Shown here: piece by piece, positions 49,902-62,328 of the stretch | Layout: every line of letters begins with the position of its first letter | How positions within the stretch are numbered: position 1 is the first letter of the stretch | NCBI GenBank assembly: GCA_006386115.1 | Contig: VFIW01000039.1 | Location: forward strand, 1 to 64,000 | Length of the DNA stretch: 64,000 nt | From: Globisporangium splendens | Lineage: Eukaryota > Oomycota > Peronosporomycetes > Pythiales > Pythiaceae | Reading direction: 5' to 3' | Notes under the pieces: model-generated | What the model was told of the DNA's origin: nothing | Databases searched by the model: none | What the model saw: the letters and a program-made list of their open reading frames with translations, nothing else | Translations under genes and position numbers: made by a program

Positions 49902-51958
49902 TCAGTTCATGCTCAAGGAACCGATGAGAGACGACAGGAAGCGCTCCTTGTTGGCCGAGCGGTCCAGGAACGACTGCACGCTACTGTCGTCCGGGTCCAG
50001 TTGGTTGACCGACTCGTCGGCTTCCACGAGGCGTACCTCGAGCTTCGGGTCCTTGGCGTACACGAGCAGACCCACGACCGCGATCGTGTCTTCCTCCTCG
50101 GGTGGCACCTCCCTGGTTTCTTCCTCTGCAGCCTCTTCCTCTTCTTCCTCCGCTTGCTCTTCTTCCGCTGCTTGCTCCTCTTCTTCCTCGCCTTCCTCTT
50201 CCTCGACCTCTTCGTCCTCAAGCTCTTCGTCGTCGCCGTCCACGTCGCCCGTTCCCTTTGCGAACGCAAAGTCGTAGCTGCGCGCGATGTGCATAAACTT
50301 GTCGGATTGGTCCTTGCAGAAGGCTTCAATGTACTTGGTTCGAGCGGCGCGGCCAGTTTTCACGCGCGACACCTTGAACGACACGAACCAGTTGCCGGCG
50401 TCGAGGTCCACCTCGATGTTCGCGCTCCGGGTCATGATGATGCCTTGCTTCGAGCGAGCCAGGTACTCGCTCTCGCCCTCACGGCGCAAACGGAAGTGCA
50501 ACCGGAAATCGTACTGTCCTTCGAGACCGCTAAAGTACCGCTGATCCACTTGCTGCAACACGATCGCGACCGTCGAGCTCCGCTTGAGCGTGATCTTGAA
50601 CTCCTCATCCGCGAATTGCGCTGGCCATGGCACGTGAGTCTGGGTCCAGCACTGCGCAAGAGTCCACTCCGGAGTGAAGATGCGTGTGCGGTCCAGATCC
50701 GTAAACACCTTGAGGAAATCCTCGTAGGACATCCAGAACGCGCCATCGTCGCCAAAGCGGTGGTCCAGCAGCGTCATCCACTCGGGTGTCCACTCAGTAG
50801 AGCCATCGCTCCATGGACCAGTCCACTCGGACTCGCCCCAAGGGTTGCGCACTTGTACAAGCCGCTTGCCGTTCACTTCGACAGCCTTGAGCACCGAGTA
50901 CGCGTGATTCGTGATGATGCCGCGCACCTGGTCGAGCACTCCGTTCGTAACGCCGCAGGCGAAGAGCAGCTCGTTGTTCACCTTGGTGAGCTCCTCGCGC
51001 CAGAACCGATCCTTGTCGAGAATGTCACACGTGATGATCTCCATCGTGACGCCGCCAGTCAAATCCTCGACGCCCTGGCCCGTGAACCCACCGACGATGG
51101 CCGAGTAGTCTCCATGGGCCTTAGCGAAGGCTTTTTCCATAAGCGGCAGCCAAGTCTCGTTCGAGTCGTCGCATTTCGCAAAGTGGAGCGCTTTCGATCC
51201 CTTCTGGAGCGCGCAGATGTAGGCTTCTTCCGACGCGAACGCGGCGCGCATCGATGGCTCGGCTTCGTCGTAGTCGCAGTGCGAGATGAAGAGCTGGTCG
51301 TCCACGACTTCCGAGATCCAGTCACCGTCGCGGAAGAAGATGAACCCGTAGACACCAACCTCTGCATTTCAAAAGACACGCAGAGAAAGCCATAAGATCA
51401 GTGACCCATTGATGGTGTCAACAATCAGCATAGCATACAATACTTACGTTCATCGCGCGCGACGCAGATGCTCTCGAGCAGTTGCGGGATGTTGGCGATG
51501 GTCGCCAGCGCTGCGAGGAACCAGCAGTCGCCCATGCCGCCCTGTTTGATGTCGCTGGCGGCGATGCCGTCCACGATGAACTGCGGGTTGTCGTACACGT
51601 CCTCAACGCGGCGCACGGCACCCGGCACCGACAGACCTTCAAGCCCTTCGCCTTGCTGGCGCAGGCCATTCAGGCAAAAGTTCTTGCGCTCCGAGAGATC
51701 AAAGTGCGGGTCACGGTACTTGACGTTGCGCATGCGGCACTCATGCGAGATCTTGGCCACTTTGCGACGGCATTCCTCGACAGCCTCGTCGCGTCCGGCC
51801 GTCGCGATGATCGTGCGCGCTTCCTTCTGCGGCTTGGCATTGTTGACGATCACGTGGTCCTTGGTCGAGATCTTGGTCGTCTTGATGACCGTTGTCGTCG
51901 CGTACTCGTTCTTCTTGAACGCAGTGGAGGCGCTCGAGTAGTTGGAGGTTCGGGGCAT
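49902..51958 (-). CDS. Calpain-type cysteine protease, tandem copy 2, 656 aa
   Basis: Exons 51448-51958 and 49902-51361 with an 86-bp intron at the same codon and phase as in copy 1, so the two are tandem duplicates. Triad Cys145 (GMGDCWFLAAL), His323 and Asn343 intact. The N-terminal 45 residues differ from copy 1 (Thr/Lys-rich). From KEARTIIAT onward similarity is high; stretches such as RSSTVAIVLQQVDQRYFSGL are identical, also in DNA. The main difference is a much longer Glu-rich insert near residues 535-575 (EEEEEQAAEEEQAEEEEEEA) before the conserved C-terminal domain (AVVGLLVYAKDPKLEVRLV). An Inr-like site lies about 46-62 bases upstream. Confidence 0.92.
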
Positions 51959-53564
51959 TGTTGCAGAGGCAATGGGTGGTGGAGGGACGTGTCAATGACA
52001 GAGAAGAACGAGGAATGAGAGACCAAGTCGAAGCAGCAGAGCGTTGCGTTCCTGACTCGGTGCTGCGCTGCTCCCTTCTTGCTTGCAGCCTGTGGCTCTG
52101 GTGCTTGCTGGTAAAGCGCGCCGTTGAGGCTTGAATGTGGAGACTTGGCGAGACAGGCTACTGGGACCACTGTGTGGGTACATTTTCTGCTGCAAGCGTG
52201 CGTCTGGCTTAGGGCTGTTCCCAACTGGCTGCCTGCCACACGCGGAAAGAAAGGACATTGCCCAGCTTTTCTTGCATAATATCTACCAATCAGAAGAAAG
52301 CGTATTTGTTGCGCAAATGCCACCAATCACAATGAACTTGCTCCCAAACCTCTCTTGAATCCACTCTCAGGTCTGCAAGAAGCAGCGCAAAGCAAAGCGC
52401 GATGGACTCAGCGGAGTTGAGCGACGCGCTCCGCAGAGAAATGGACGGTGGCATGTTTTTGACAATGATCCCGCTTGGAGAGGCGTCGGCCATGAACCCT
52501 TACCGGAACGCTCCACTTATGTGTCAGCTGGCTTGCAAGGGGGGGTACCTATCACCACGTCCGCCTTATTGCTGGGATCAGTCGCTCTGCTTTTTTTCGA
52601 ACTATTTATCGCGTGTTGGATGCGACAAACAACTCGGCGGAGCTTCAAATGGTATTTCCAATGGCCGCACAGCAGCGTCGTCGCGCTGCAGAAGGTTTTG
52701 CTTCGGAGAGTGAATTGATATGAAGACAACTGCCGCAACTTGGGTTGATTTCACGCAGCAGCGTGGGGTTGTACCTACTCGTAGGTACGCTATGTGTGGC
52801 AGCGCACTCACTGTGCCCCATCTCAGGCACACGACAACAGCTCCACCCATGCGCAGATTCTTGAAGTGCTTCGTGGAAACAGACATTGTACCGACGTTTT
52901 CGACAAGAGAGAAGGAGACGCAGCCTCCAAGGCGCCTGCTTCCAAGAGCGTATAGCGAAATCAGAGCTTGAAGGCTGGATAGCACACACACACACGAACT
53001 GCAGCAAGGCTGGCAGCGAAGAAGCTTAACCAAAGTACCCACTGGATCGCATTCTCGAACATTGGAGAACGAGGTGATCGCATCCCCTCGTGAATACTCA
53101 TGCATTTTGCCAAGACTGGTGGACGGGAGCCAATGGGTACACTTCAGAGTGCGGCTTTCCCTCAGGAATGGAGATTGTGCGGATGTAAGCAAGTATGCGG
53201 AGATAACGATACTGCGTGTCGATGACCAGCAACGCCGCAAACGCAGGCGAGGAATCATCTCGGAATGGAACGATCTTGCCTAGAAGCTGGCCGCTGGATC
53301 AAGCGATAAACGTGTCTGGCGTGTGGCATATATGATGCCAACACGCTTCGATTCCTCGTGCAGCCGTGCTGGTAATCAATGGAGACTGAGACCACTGGAG
53401 ACTGAAATAGAACCGCATCATCATCGTGTCCGAAATGGTCGAGTTGTGCCGTTTCACAAGACCAGCAAAACCCCCAGCGTTCTCTCTCTTCTCTCGATCG
53501 GAATGGACTGAAACCAGCGAGCGATTTCTCCTGGTAAACACACGACTAACACACAGAGACCACC
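51959..53564. other. Intergenic; possible broken small membrane ORF at 52402-52718
   Basis: An ATG frame at 52402 runs into a seven-G tract (52539-52545). In the frame beyond it, a hydrophobic stretch ALLLGSVALLFFELFIACWM looks like a membrane helix. This may be a small gene with a homopolymer frameshift, or chance. CACACACACA occurs at 52984-52995. Nothing else supported. Confidence 0.4.
52004..52020 (-). promoter_or_regulatory. Probable Inr core promoter, calpain copy 2
   Basis: Minus strand TCTCATTCCTCGTTCTT matches CTCATTYYNC of the oomycete Inr/FPR consensus, with a poorer downstream half. Confidence 0.5.
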
Positions 53565-56500
53565 ATGGACTCGGGGCTGCCGCTGCTCGCACCGCCGAGC
53601 GGGGATACGCTCAAGTTCCGCAAACGCAACAATGACCTGGACGAGCGCGACGCCGACGGACTCTTCATCGTCCTGACAGGCACCGCGGCTCGATTTGTTT
53701 CCAGTAATGCGACGATGGACGGCGATGACGACACCATCACAGCATCTTCGTCGTCGTCTTCTCCGACCGACACGTTTGGGTACCAGGAGCACTTCGGTGT
53801 TATCGTGTCGCCCACAGAAGCCACGAGCGTCGAGCGTGTCGAGACGACAGTCGTGACCACGTCCGAGCTGCTCGAGTGCATCTGGCTGCCCGAGCTCGTC
53901 GTGCGCATGCTCAACATCCAGCCGCGGCTCGAGCACGAGTTCGCTCTGATTCTGCACAACCACCGCGGAGGTGGCGGCCAGAGTATCGAGGAGCGGCGGA
54001 AGAACCAGGAAGATATCCTGTTGCGGCTGCTTCGGGCAGGTGTCCACGTCACGGTGCTCGCCAACACGCGCAACACGACGCACACGATCGTGCTGTTGCT
54101 CAGCGCGCCGCTGTGGCTGCTCGCCCGCGAAGACAAACTCATGGCCATGGAGCGCATCATCGAGAACCACGCCGAGGAAGACAACACCCGCGGCACGCAC
54201 GTCAGCGACGACTACGAGTACCACGCCGAGACCATGACGGCGTCCGACCGCATCGCCGCGTTCGCGTCCATCTTGACGCGACCCGCTGCTGACAAACCTC
54301 CGGGAGTTGGGCTTCGCGGCATTGAACACAACTTGGACCCGGTCGTGCGCGACGTGTTTCCGTTGCACGACCCGAGCATGACGGATTTCATCCTCTCGAC
54401 TTGGTTCAAGGAGACCCACTCGGCGTTCACGAAGCGGCTGTTTCTGCTGCGCATCAAGGACTACTTTGGGCTCCGCATCGCGTTCTTTACGGCGTTCGTG
54501 CGGCTCTACAACGCCGCGCTCGTGTACCCGCTCAACGTCGGCGTTGTGCTGTGGATTTTCTGGCGCTGGATCCACTACCGGTCGTACGTCAAGGCGCTCG
54601 GCATCTACGGTCTCTGCATCGCGTTTATCTGGGCGCCGTCCTTTCTCAAACGCTGGAAGCGGTACGAGAACTCGCTGCTCGTCGAGTGGAATCTGCTCGG
54701 CACGAAGGAGATCGCGCAGCCGAACCCCGAGTTCCGCGACTACGTCGTCGAGACCATCAACGTCGCAGGCGAAGGTGAGCCGCCCGACTACGTCGAAGTC
54801 AATACGTACGACCACCGCCGACGGTGGCCCAAGTACGCGATCTTCGGATTCTTTTGCACGATCTGCCTCGTGCTGCTCTTCGTCTTCGTCGGTGTGTACG
54901 TGCAGTGGTACATCATCGCCGTCATGACGCCCATGTGCACGGACCCGCGGTGTCCTGAGTTCCTGGACGCCAAAGGCACCGACGGCAGCAGCGGCTGTGT
55001 CGCGCACTGCAACGAACTCTTCGCGCAGGGCAAGTCGTACCTCTTCATGAAACGCACCACTCGTGCACACAGTACTGCGACGTCACAACGTTCGACCGCG
55101 AGTACTACCGGTGCAACGCGCCGCTCGTTGGCTGCTTCCACACGGAGCGCGGCATCGTGGGCACGGCGCGCTGGTTTTACGTGCTCGTGCAGGGCATCGT
55201 GCTCGGGCTCACGCTCGACATTGTCTTTCTCGCGGTCTTTGAGGCCATCGCGCTCGCGTTCAACCGATGGGAGAGCTACCAGACGGAGCAGGAGCGCGAG
55301 AAACGCTCGATCGAAAAGATCTTTCTCTTCAACTGGGTCGGGTACTTTTACTGGTTCTTCCTGCTCGCGTTTGTGTACGTGCCCAACGGCGACGACGTCC
55401 AGTACTTCGTCCAAACGCACGCCGACCGCAACTGGGTCTTCTCATGGAACAAGAACGTGCGCTTCAGTCGCTACTGGATCGACGGGCTCATCAGTATGGA
55501 CTCGGCGTTCGTGACGCCCATGATCGTCACGCAGGCGCTCAACCTCGTCACCAACACGTTCGTGCCGTATCTGCTGCGGCGCGTGCTCATCCGCGCCCGC
55601 GACTCATACCACGTCAAGAAAGAGCGGCTTTTCCAGACAGCGCTGAAGAACAAACGCGGCAGCAAGGGATCGGGAAAGCATGGTGCGAAAGGCGCAGACT
55701 ACGTGCACACGTCGGAAGTGAGTCTCGAAGCCTCGTCCTCCTCCTGCGGGGACGACCTGCATCTGATCGACAACACCGTCCTGAGCGACACCACGGACCG
55801 CTGGATCCACGTCACGGAGCAGCAGCAGATGAACCGCGACGAAGTGCGTCGCTTGCTCGCGGAGCGGGAGCCGATCGCCGCGAACGAGCTCGAGAGCGCC
55901 GTGCGCGACCACCAACGATGTCTCAACGGCTTCATCGGCTAGTGCTTCTGCTGGCGGCAACCATACCGCTCACAGCAGCAAATCCATGAACCTCCGGCTG
56001 ATCACGCAGTGGCAGTGCCGCAACTACAATTACACTGCCGACCGCATCCTCGAGGAGTCGTCCATGCCGACGTACAGCCCGTTCGGGGACCTGCTGCACC
56101 TGGCGACCCAGTTCTCATACACAATCATGTTCTCGGTCGTTTGGCCCTTTTGCTGCTTCTGCTCGTTTTGCCGCAACGCCGTCGCGCTGCGCTTCGACGC
56201 GATCAAGATGACGATCGACTGCAAACGGCCCGTGCCGCGGCACACCGTCGGTATCGGCTCGTGGCTCGGCGCGTTCATGTTCGAGATCGCGGTCGCGTAG
56301 ATCGTCGTGCCTGCGCTGTTCGTGTACGTGAGCGGCCAGTTGGACGCATTTTTCCACGACTGCGAGATCTCCGAGGCGCGATACGGACCCGCGACGGCGT
56401 GCACGAGCGCGTCCAACCGCCTCGTGGCCTTCTGCTCGCTCGAGAACGTCGACATCGCGATCTGCCTGATTGTGTACTGGAAGAAGTCTGACATCTCGAA

Positions 56501-58005
56501 CGAGGCGACCATCAAGATCGTCGCGCACTCACGGCGGCTGCGCCACAACCTTCGCCAGTCCGTGCGCATGATCAGCGAGACGATCCTCGTGCGCGCGCAG
56601 CAGAGCAAAGCACTGCAGCAGACCTGGAAGAGCAAGCCGAACCGCGGCGGACGCCTCGAGACGGCCACCAGCGCCTCTGACCTGAGTGAGAACACGGACC
56701 CGACCGCGATGTTTGCCGTGGATCTCGACGCCGACGACCACCAGCCGACATCTTCATCCTCATCATCTTTCCATAACCGACAGCGACGGCGGCGTGGGAA
56801 TGGCTCCATCGGTGGCGACCGTGCCACTGGCAGCAGCCATGCCTTGGCCACACAATCTCAAAGATACCTCGTCTCTCTCCCGGAAAACGAGCGGCTTGGG
56901 GGCGAATGGCGCGAAGGCACGGTCTCGTGGGTCAAGAACGGCCGCATCAAGGTCAACTTCAGCGGCGGCCGGCAGCTCGCGAGCGGCGACGGCGGCATGC
57001 ACCACGCACTCACGTGCGCACACGACAACGAGCACGACGTGTGGCTGCAGCCCAACGAGACGCACATGCTCATGGACGCCCGTCAAGGTGTTCCACGTCG
57101 GCATGCCCGTGCTGCTCGCGTCCAAGAAGTTCGGCTGCTGGCTCGAGGCCACAGTCACGGGCCTCGACGACAAGGACCGGGTCGGGAACCACGTCGCGCA
57201 CGCGCCAAACGAGATGCACTTTCGCGTCGTCGAGGCTCAGAACCTGCGCTCGCTGTCCGCGCGAAGGCACCACGCGACAGCCATCGATCCGTACTGCGTG
57301 GTCACCGTCGGCACGTTCTTCAAGCACGCCACGAGCGTCAAGCGCCGCGCCGTGAACCCCGTCTGGGACGAAGTCGTCGAGTTCCCGCTCTCGGAACGAG
57401 AATTGTATGGCGGCAGCACCACTGAAACAATGACCACAACACCACCATTGACGTGCACAGACTCCCATGGGTCGTCGTCCATCAACACCAGCGTTCGGCA
57501 CGCAGCTCCGTTGATCCATCCCCTTGAGCGCACTGGAGCAGCGGTCCCTACTACTGGTACTAATACTGCCAAAGGCAATCGCGGCACCACGACCGGCGGC
57601 GGCATCGGCTCGACGGTGCTGCGCACGGTCAAGGTGAGCGTGTTCAACAACGACCCGTTCGCGCTGAACGAGTGCCTGGGCGAGGTGGAGATCGATCTGA
57701 ACCAGTTCTGCAACGGCGACAAGCACCGCGTGCTCGTGCCACTGTCACACAAGCGCCACATCTGGACGCTCGAAGCCATGGAGAGCGTGATGCGCAGGCA
57801 GGCGCTCGGTGCCGCCGACTACCCGGTGCTCGGCATGCCACACCTGCTGCTGGAGCTGCAGTGGGTCGACACGCGGCTGCCGACCAAAGTGGCCGTGCGC
57901 GTGCACGGGTCACAGCAGCCGCAGGAGCTCGTGCTCTCGCGCAAGTTCTGCGAGACCAACCTCTGCTACGGCATCCCCATGGACGCGTTTGGCGCCATGT
58001 CCTAG
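53565..58005 (+). pseudogene. Anoctamin (TMEM16)-C2 fusion gene with four frame breaks
   Basis: Starts at ATG 53565 (CACCATGG). The first block (to about 55050) has the anoctamin N-domain and first helices: FPLHDPSM, RIKDYFGLRIAFFTAF, RWKRYENSLLVEWNLLGTKE. The second (about 55060-55930, frame shifted) has a Cys-rich outer loop, LTLDIVFLAVFEAIALAFNRWE and FLFNWVGYFYWFFLLAF. The third (from about 55940, first frame again) has YSPFGDLLHLATQFSYTIMFS and FDAIKMTI, then a TAG stop (56298-56300) inside a membrane helix whose other half follows in frame. After a Tudor-like stretch (GTVSWVKNGRIKVNFSGG) the frame changes again near 57075 and a C2 domain follows (HFRVVEAQNL, DPYCVVTVG, NPVWDEVVEF) to TAG 58003. 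Anoctamins are Ca-activated channels or scramblases. Between breaks, coding quality is perfect, so inactivation is recent, or the breaks are sequence errors. Short introns did not explain them. Confidence 0.8.
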
Positions 58006-59323
58006 AAAGAATCAGGTCTTTGTCCTGTTTGTAGATGCAGAGATAGGACAGAATGTGTTCGCGCGTGTTTCAGTAGATTAATTTACTATACTAGTACATC
58101 AGTCGCTGACTCTTTGATCATCAGTACACTCGACCTAAAATCCACACATCGCCGCCAGCTGGTAGCCAGATCACGCAGCCACAGGGCGACGTCGATCCAT
58201 GACTTTATGACGAAATGGCAACTGGTGCAGGCCGTGCTGGCGCGTGCTCTTCCGTCGTTGCAGTTATTCGAATATACTCAAGAGGCCACCCGACCACCTC
58301 CTGCGTGGCAGAAGGCAGGAGGACGCTGCTCCTCGAATGAAAGCCGGCAGAGAAGTGCGAACCCGCCAGCATGAGCACGATCACAGCCGCAACGAAGGAC
58401 GACCTCCTCCTATGTAAGCACACACAGAGGCTGGCTTCTCTTCTCACTGCTCACTGCTCACTGCTCGCTGAACGGACGACGGTGGACCTACGCAACGGCA
58501 TATCCGTCCTGAAGTGTTCGGACCCACGCACATCGTAGACAGACAGACAAGCCACTGAGCTTCAACACGAGACCACTGGCGCTCACTATGGGGATCGTCG
58601 GCTGGTGGGATGATAAGTTAGTGGCCAAGTTAGCAACAAAAAAAGAACCTCCTCCCTCTGTCGGTCTGCTTTGGAAACTATATGCTGTTCGGTAGGTTCC
58701 CTGATGGTTGTTATGTGTGCAATTGTTGCACACAGTCCCACCTCCACTACCGTTAGTAAGGATATGGTGTCGCACATCTCGTTCCCTTTCGTAGCCGACC
58801 TCCGCCCTAAAAACGCAGAACACACCCTGATTCTCCCACTGTACAATGAGTTTTCCCGTCCCAACCACCTGTCGATCTGACTTTTTCCCGCATGCACTCA
58901 TTTGTATGCTGCGCGAGGGAGAGTCAGTGTCGCATCCGAGTCTAAATTTCAGCTTGATTTGTCTAAATTTCGTGCTGACGCTTGTGGGGGGCGGGGTCGA
59001 CGGTGTCTGTGCAAGCGCTCATTTTTTTCCCCACGACGCCGCTGTGTGGGATCCCAACTAGAGAAGCAGCAGCAGTCCGCGCGCGCGTGTGTCCGTGCGC
59101 TAACAGCGCTCGCTTTCTCCTGCTGACGAGCGTCCGTGGATACGACCGAGAGAGACTTTTCGTCTAAGCAGTCGCCGCATTAGAGGGTCGTGTCGCGACG
59201 AAGAAGGAACCGAAGGACCTCCGACAAAAAAAAGCGCGTTTCTCGGCGTGTGTGGTACGCGGAACGAGTTCGTCGGCGTCGCTGTAGCACGCGCAGAACA
59301 CAACATCAACAACACTAAAGAGT
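58006..59323. other. Intergenic upstream of the PH-B56 gene
   Basis: No gene recognised; frames at 58488-58901 lack domains. CTCACTGCT is repeated three times at 58443-58464. Contains the likely core promoter at 59017. Confidence 0.6.
59017..59030 (+). promoter_or_regulatory. Possible Inr core promoter, PH-B56 gene
   Basis: GCTCATTTTTTTCC matches the Inr half of the consensus, about 300 bases before the ATG, which would leave a long leader. Confidence 0.4.
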
Positions 59324-61784
59324 ATGTCGTTCCGAGGAGGCGGTGGAGATCGCGAGAAGGGCGAGCGCGGCTTCTTCCGCAGCTTCGTGTCGTCCATTGG
59401 CAGCTCGTCGGGATCGCTCCGCGGCACCCAAAGCAGCACGAGCAGCAACAGTCCACAGGAAAACGGGTCCATGTCCAAGCACAACAGCTTTAGCGGCAAC
59501 ACGTCGTTCAGTCGCACCAGCGACGACGGTCTCAACGGTAACGTTGACACGCTTTCGCTCTCATGCACTTCGACGCCATACTGACGTTACTATGTTTCCT
59601 TGTGTGTCTACGATAAACAGGTTCGCAACATCAAAGTATCTTGTCGAAGCGTCCGAGCTTGATTCTTCCGTTCTCAGGGAACAACAACCAAGCCCCCAAT
59701 GAGCACGACAGCGCTCACAGCTACCTGGAAGACTTCCAGGCACCGATCGCAAAGTCGGGAGTGCTCATTAAACAGGCGAACCATTTCAAGACATGGAAGA
59801 AACGCCTCATGGTGCTCAAGGGTCACTCGCTCTTCTACTACGTGTCGGGAACGGTGCGCGACGATGCGATCTGCTTTTACCATGATCACTTCGTTTTTCT
59901 CATACTCATTTTCTCGTTTCTGTTCATTCTCACGCGCTAATGCGACATATGCAGTCCGGCGAAGACACTTATCCTCGCGGAGTGATTCCATTGCTGGTAA
60001 GTCAAACTTTTCTTTGGTGTTGTAGCATTTTCCACACAAAACACTGACTTTGGTTTTGTGTAATGAATGTGTAGGGAGTGAAAATCACGCCGATTGATTC
60101 CGTGCGCTTCAAACGACAAAACTGTTTTGAAATCTGCCATCCGGTAGGCTTGCAGTAAAACCATGTTCCCATCGCTTGTTGTGCTTGTGCAAGTTTGCTG
60201 ACTTTCAATTAATGGTGGTTGACTTCAATTTTATAGGGATACCGGCCAGTCTACTTGATGGCGAAAAGCGAAGCCGACTTGAATGTATGGATGAGCAGTT
60301 TGACTTCAGCCGCGATGCCGACGACGCCAGACAGAACGATGTTGATCATCTCGGGACCGATCGATCGTCTTTTCGACACGCCTGCGCTCGAAGACGCCGT
60401 GCCGTACAAGCGAACGTACTACTTTCGTCAAAAAGTCGCGTTCTCGCTTCCTCGTAAAGAAGATTTGGCACGCTCGGCTCCTGATCTCTTTGAGCTGAAC
60501 GAAAAGAGACTGACGACGCTGTGCGATTTGAACAACTACTGCGATGCGTTCCCGATGATCCTTGCCGACCCGCAGCTGTACATCGAACTGCTTCATGTCA
60601 TCGGTTGCTACATCTTCCGTCCGTTTGCAGAGCTCCAGTCAACGAGTCCAAACAATATCTTTGTGGAAGAACCGAGCGCCGACGACAACCAATTGGGTGA
60701 AAACCCACTGGATAAATACTCGGAGTACACCACAGAAGAGCAGCACTGGGGGTTGCTGTCGGCGTGCTACGACTTGCTGCTCAAAGCCATTGAGCACATT
60801 GACAAGCTCGAGAAACATGTGCGCAAAGACTTCTTTTCGCTTCGCTTCGTTGCACAGCTGGTGAATCTGTTCAAAACGCCTTCGTTCCGAGAACGTCAAG
60901 TACTGAAGGGGGTGCTGCATCGCTTGTACTATAAACTTACCCAACGACGGTCGGCGATCCGCAAGGAAATTGCGCATGCTTTTTACGAGTATATTTATGA
61001 AAGTTCGAACCACTACGGCGTTGCTGAATTGCTGGAGATCCTGGGCAGTATCGTGAACGGGTTCGCATGTCCAATCAAGCAGGAGCACGTGACGTTATTG
61101 GAGAAAGCGCTCATTCCATTACACTCGACGCCGGCGTTCATCTCGTACCACCAGCAACTGGCGTACTGCATGATCCAGTACGTGTCGAAGGATCACTCCC
61201 TGTTCACGCCAATCGTTCGAGGTCTTCTGAAATACTGGCCAGTGGGCAACTCGTTCAAAGAAGTGGTGTTCATCGTCGAGTTCGAAGAACTGCTGGAGCA
61301 CGTGCTCGCCGAAAGCGACTTCGACACGATCCACCTCAAGCTCGCAAGAAGATTGGGGCAATGCATGGTCAGCGAGCAGTTCCAGGTCTCGGAGCGCGCG
61401 ATTTCGTGTTGGAACTCACCGTCTTGTCTGCGCCTCATGAATGAGTACGAAAAAGTGGCTCAGGGCATGTTCGACGTGATCAAGCCGTACTTGCGATCAG
61501 CGATCTCGCAGCACTGGAATGCGATCATTCAGCAGAAAGCTCAAGAGACGTACACTCTGTATTACAATATGGGTTACGACAGCGACGATGTGCTCACGTC
61601 ATCCCTGCCGGCGTCGGACAGCAAAGCTCTGGACAGCAGTTCCAAGACAGAGGAATCGGAACCAGAAGAAGACCAAGCAACTCCGACGGGGATTGCTGTT
61701 CCCGCTTCAAATGGAATCGACGCGAAGATGCTGATTGTGGAGCACGTAGACACAGAGGACGAAGACACGTTCGAGGAGTCCTAA
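59324..61784 (+). CDS. PH domain - PP2A B56 (B') regulatory subunit fusion, 5 exons, 701 aa
   Basis: Exons by eye: 59324-59537, 59621-59853, 59955-59996, 60075-60143, 60237-61784. All introns are GT-AG (78-101 bp) and frames agree, including two tiny exons of 42 and 69 bases. The N-terminal 115 residues are Gly/Ser-rich. A PH domain follows (about 118-225: KSGVLIKQANHFKTWKKRLMV, LFYYVSGT, YPRGVIPL, ADLNVWMSSL). From about residue 270 to 660 it is a B56-type HEAT-like solenoid: VLKGVLHRLYYKLTQRRSAIRKEI, GVAELLEILGSIVNGFA, YHQQLAYCMIQYVSKDHSLFTPIVRGLLKYWP and FQVSERAISCWNS. B56 subunits choose substrates for PP2A through LxxIxE motifs; a PH domain would add membrane targeting. The tail is acidic and Ser-rich. 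Family calls are firm; exon edges are inferred. Confidence 0.9.
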
Positions 61785-62328
61785 ACCACACGTCGTGAGT
61801 GACCGCTAAATACCAAAACAAAGACAAAAAAGAAAACAAACCGGGAAGAAGAAAACATAGACACCGAGTGAAACTCATTGTGTGTGGCACAGACACAATG
61901 ACGTACGAAGCAAGTTTTGACATGAAAAAGTATTAAAGCAGAGCAGCAGCAGGTGGAGGACGAGCGAGACCCATCGGCGACGCAGCGAACAAGACAAAAG
62001 ACAAGCAAGCCAAGACAGAGAGAGAACGGACACGGAGGACGGAGCGACGAAGAACTCGAACCGTAGTGTGTGAGTAGTGTATGTTGAAACAGCGAAAATG
62101 GACACTGATATGGATTAATGGAAGAGAACAAATTCTCCTTATCAGGCTCCAAAAGACGCAGAAGGACACAAGACTGTAGCATTCGTCAAAGACATTGTGG
62201 CTGGCATCATGGATCCGGTATGCTGCTGCGTCTTGGATTTCCAGTCTCTGTATTTGTGTATCCATACATCACGAATTACCCCCACTCCCCTTCTAGTCCC
62301 ACTATTGCAATTGAAAAAGGGCAGCGCG
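61785..62328. other. Intergenic between B56 fusion and kinase gene
   Basis: A-rich after the stop (AAAACAAAGACAAAAAAGAAAAC), presumably a 3' UTR. The kinase frame is open upstream to 62197 and has an in-frame ATG at 62209, but that extension would bury the signal peptide. No other gene seen. Confidence 0.6.

Noticed and set aside
53454..55070. 538-codon antisense frame over the anoctamin gene
   Set aside because: Opposite a clear anoctamin; Arg/Asp/His-rich with no domain. Shadow of GC-rich coding.
55860..55985. Short intron explaining the second anoctamin frame change
   Set aside because: Candidate GT-AG pairs here (for example 55901-55978) have lengths divisible by three and do not restore the frame.
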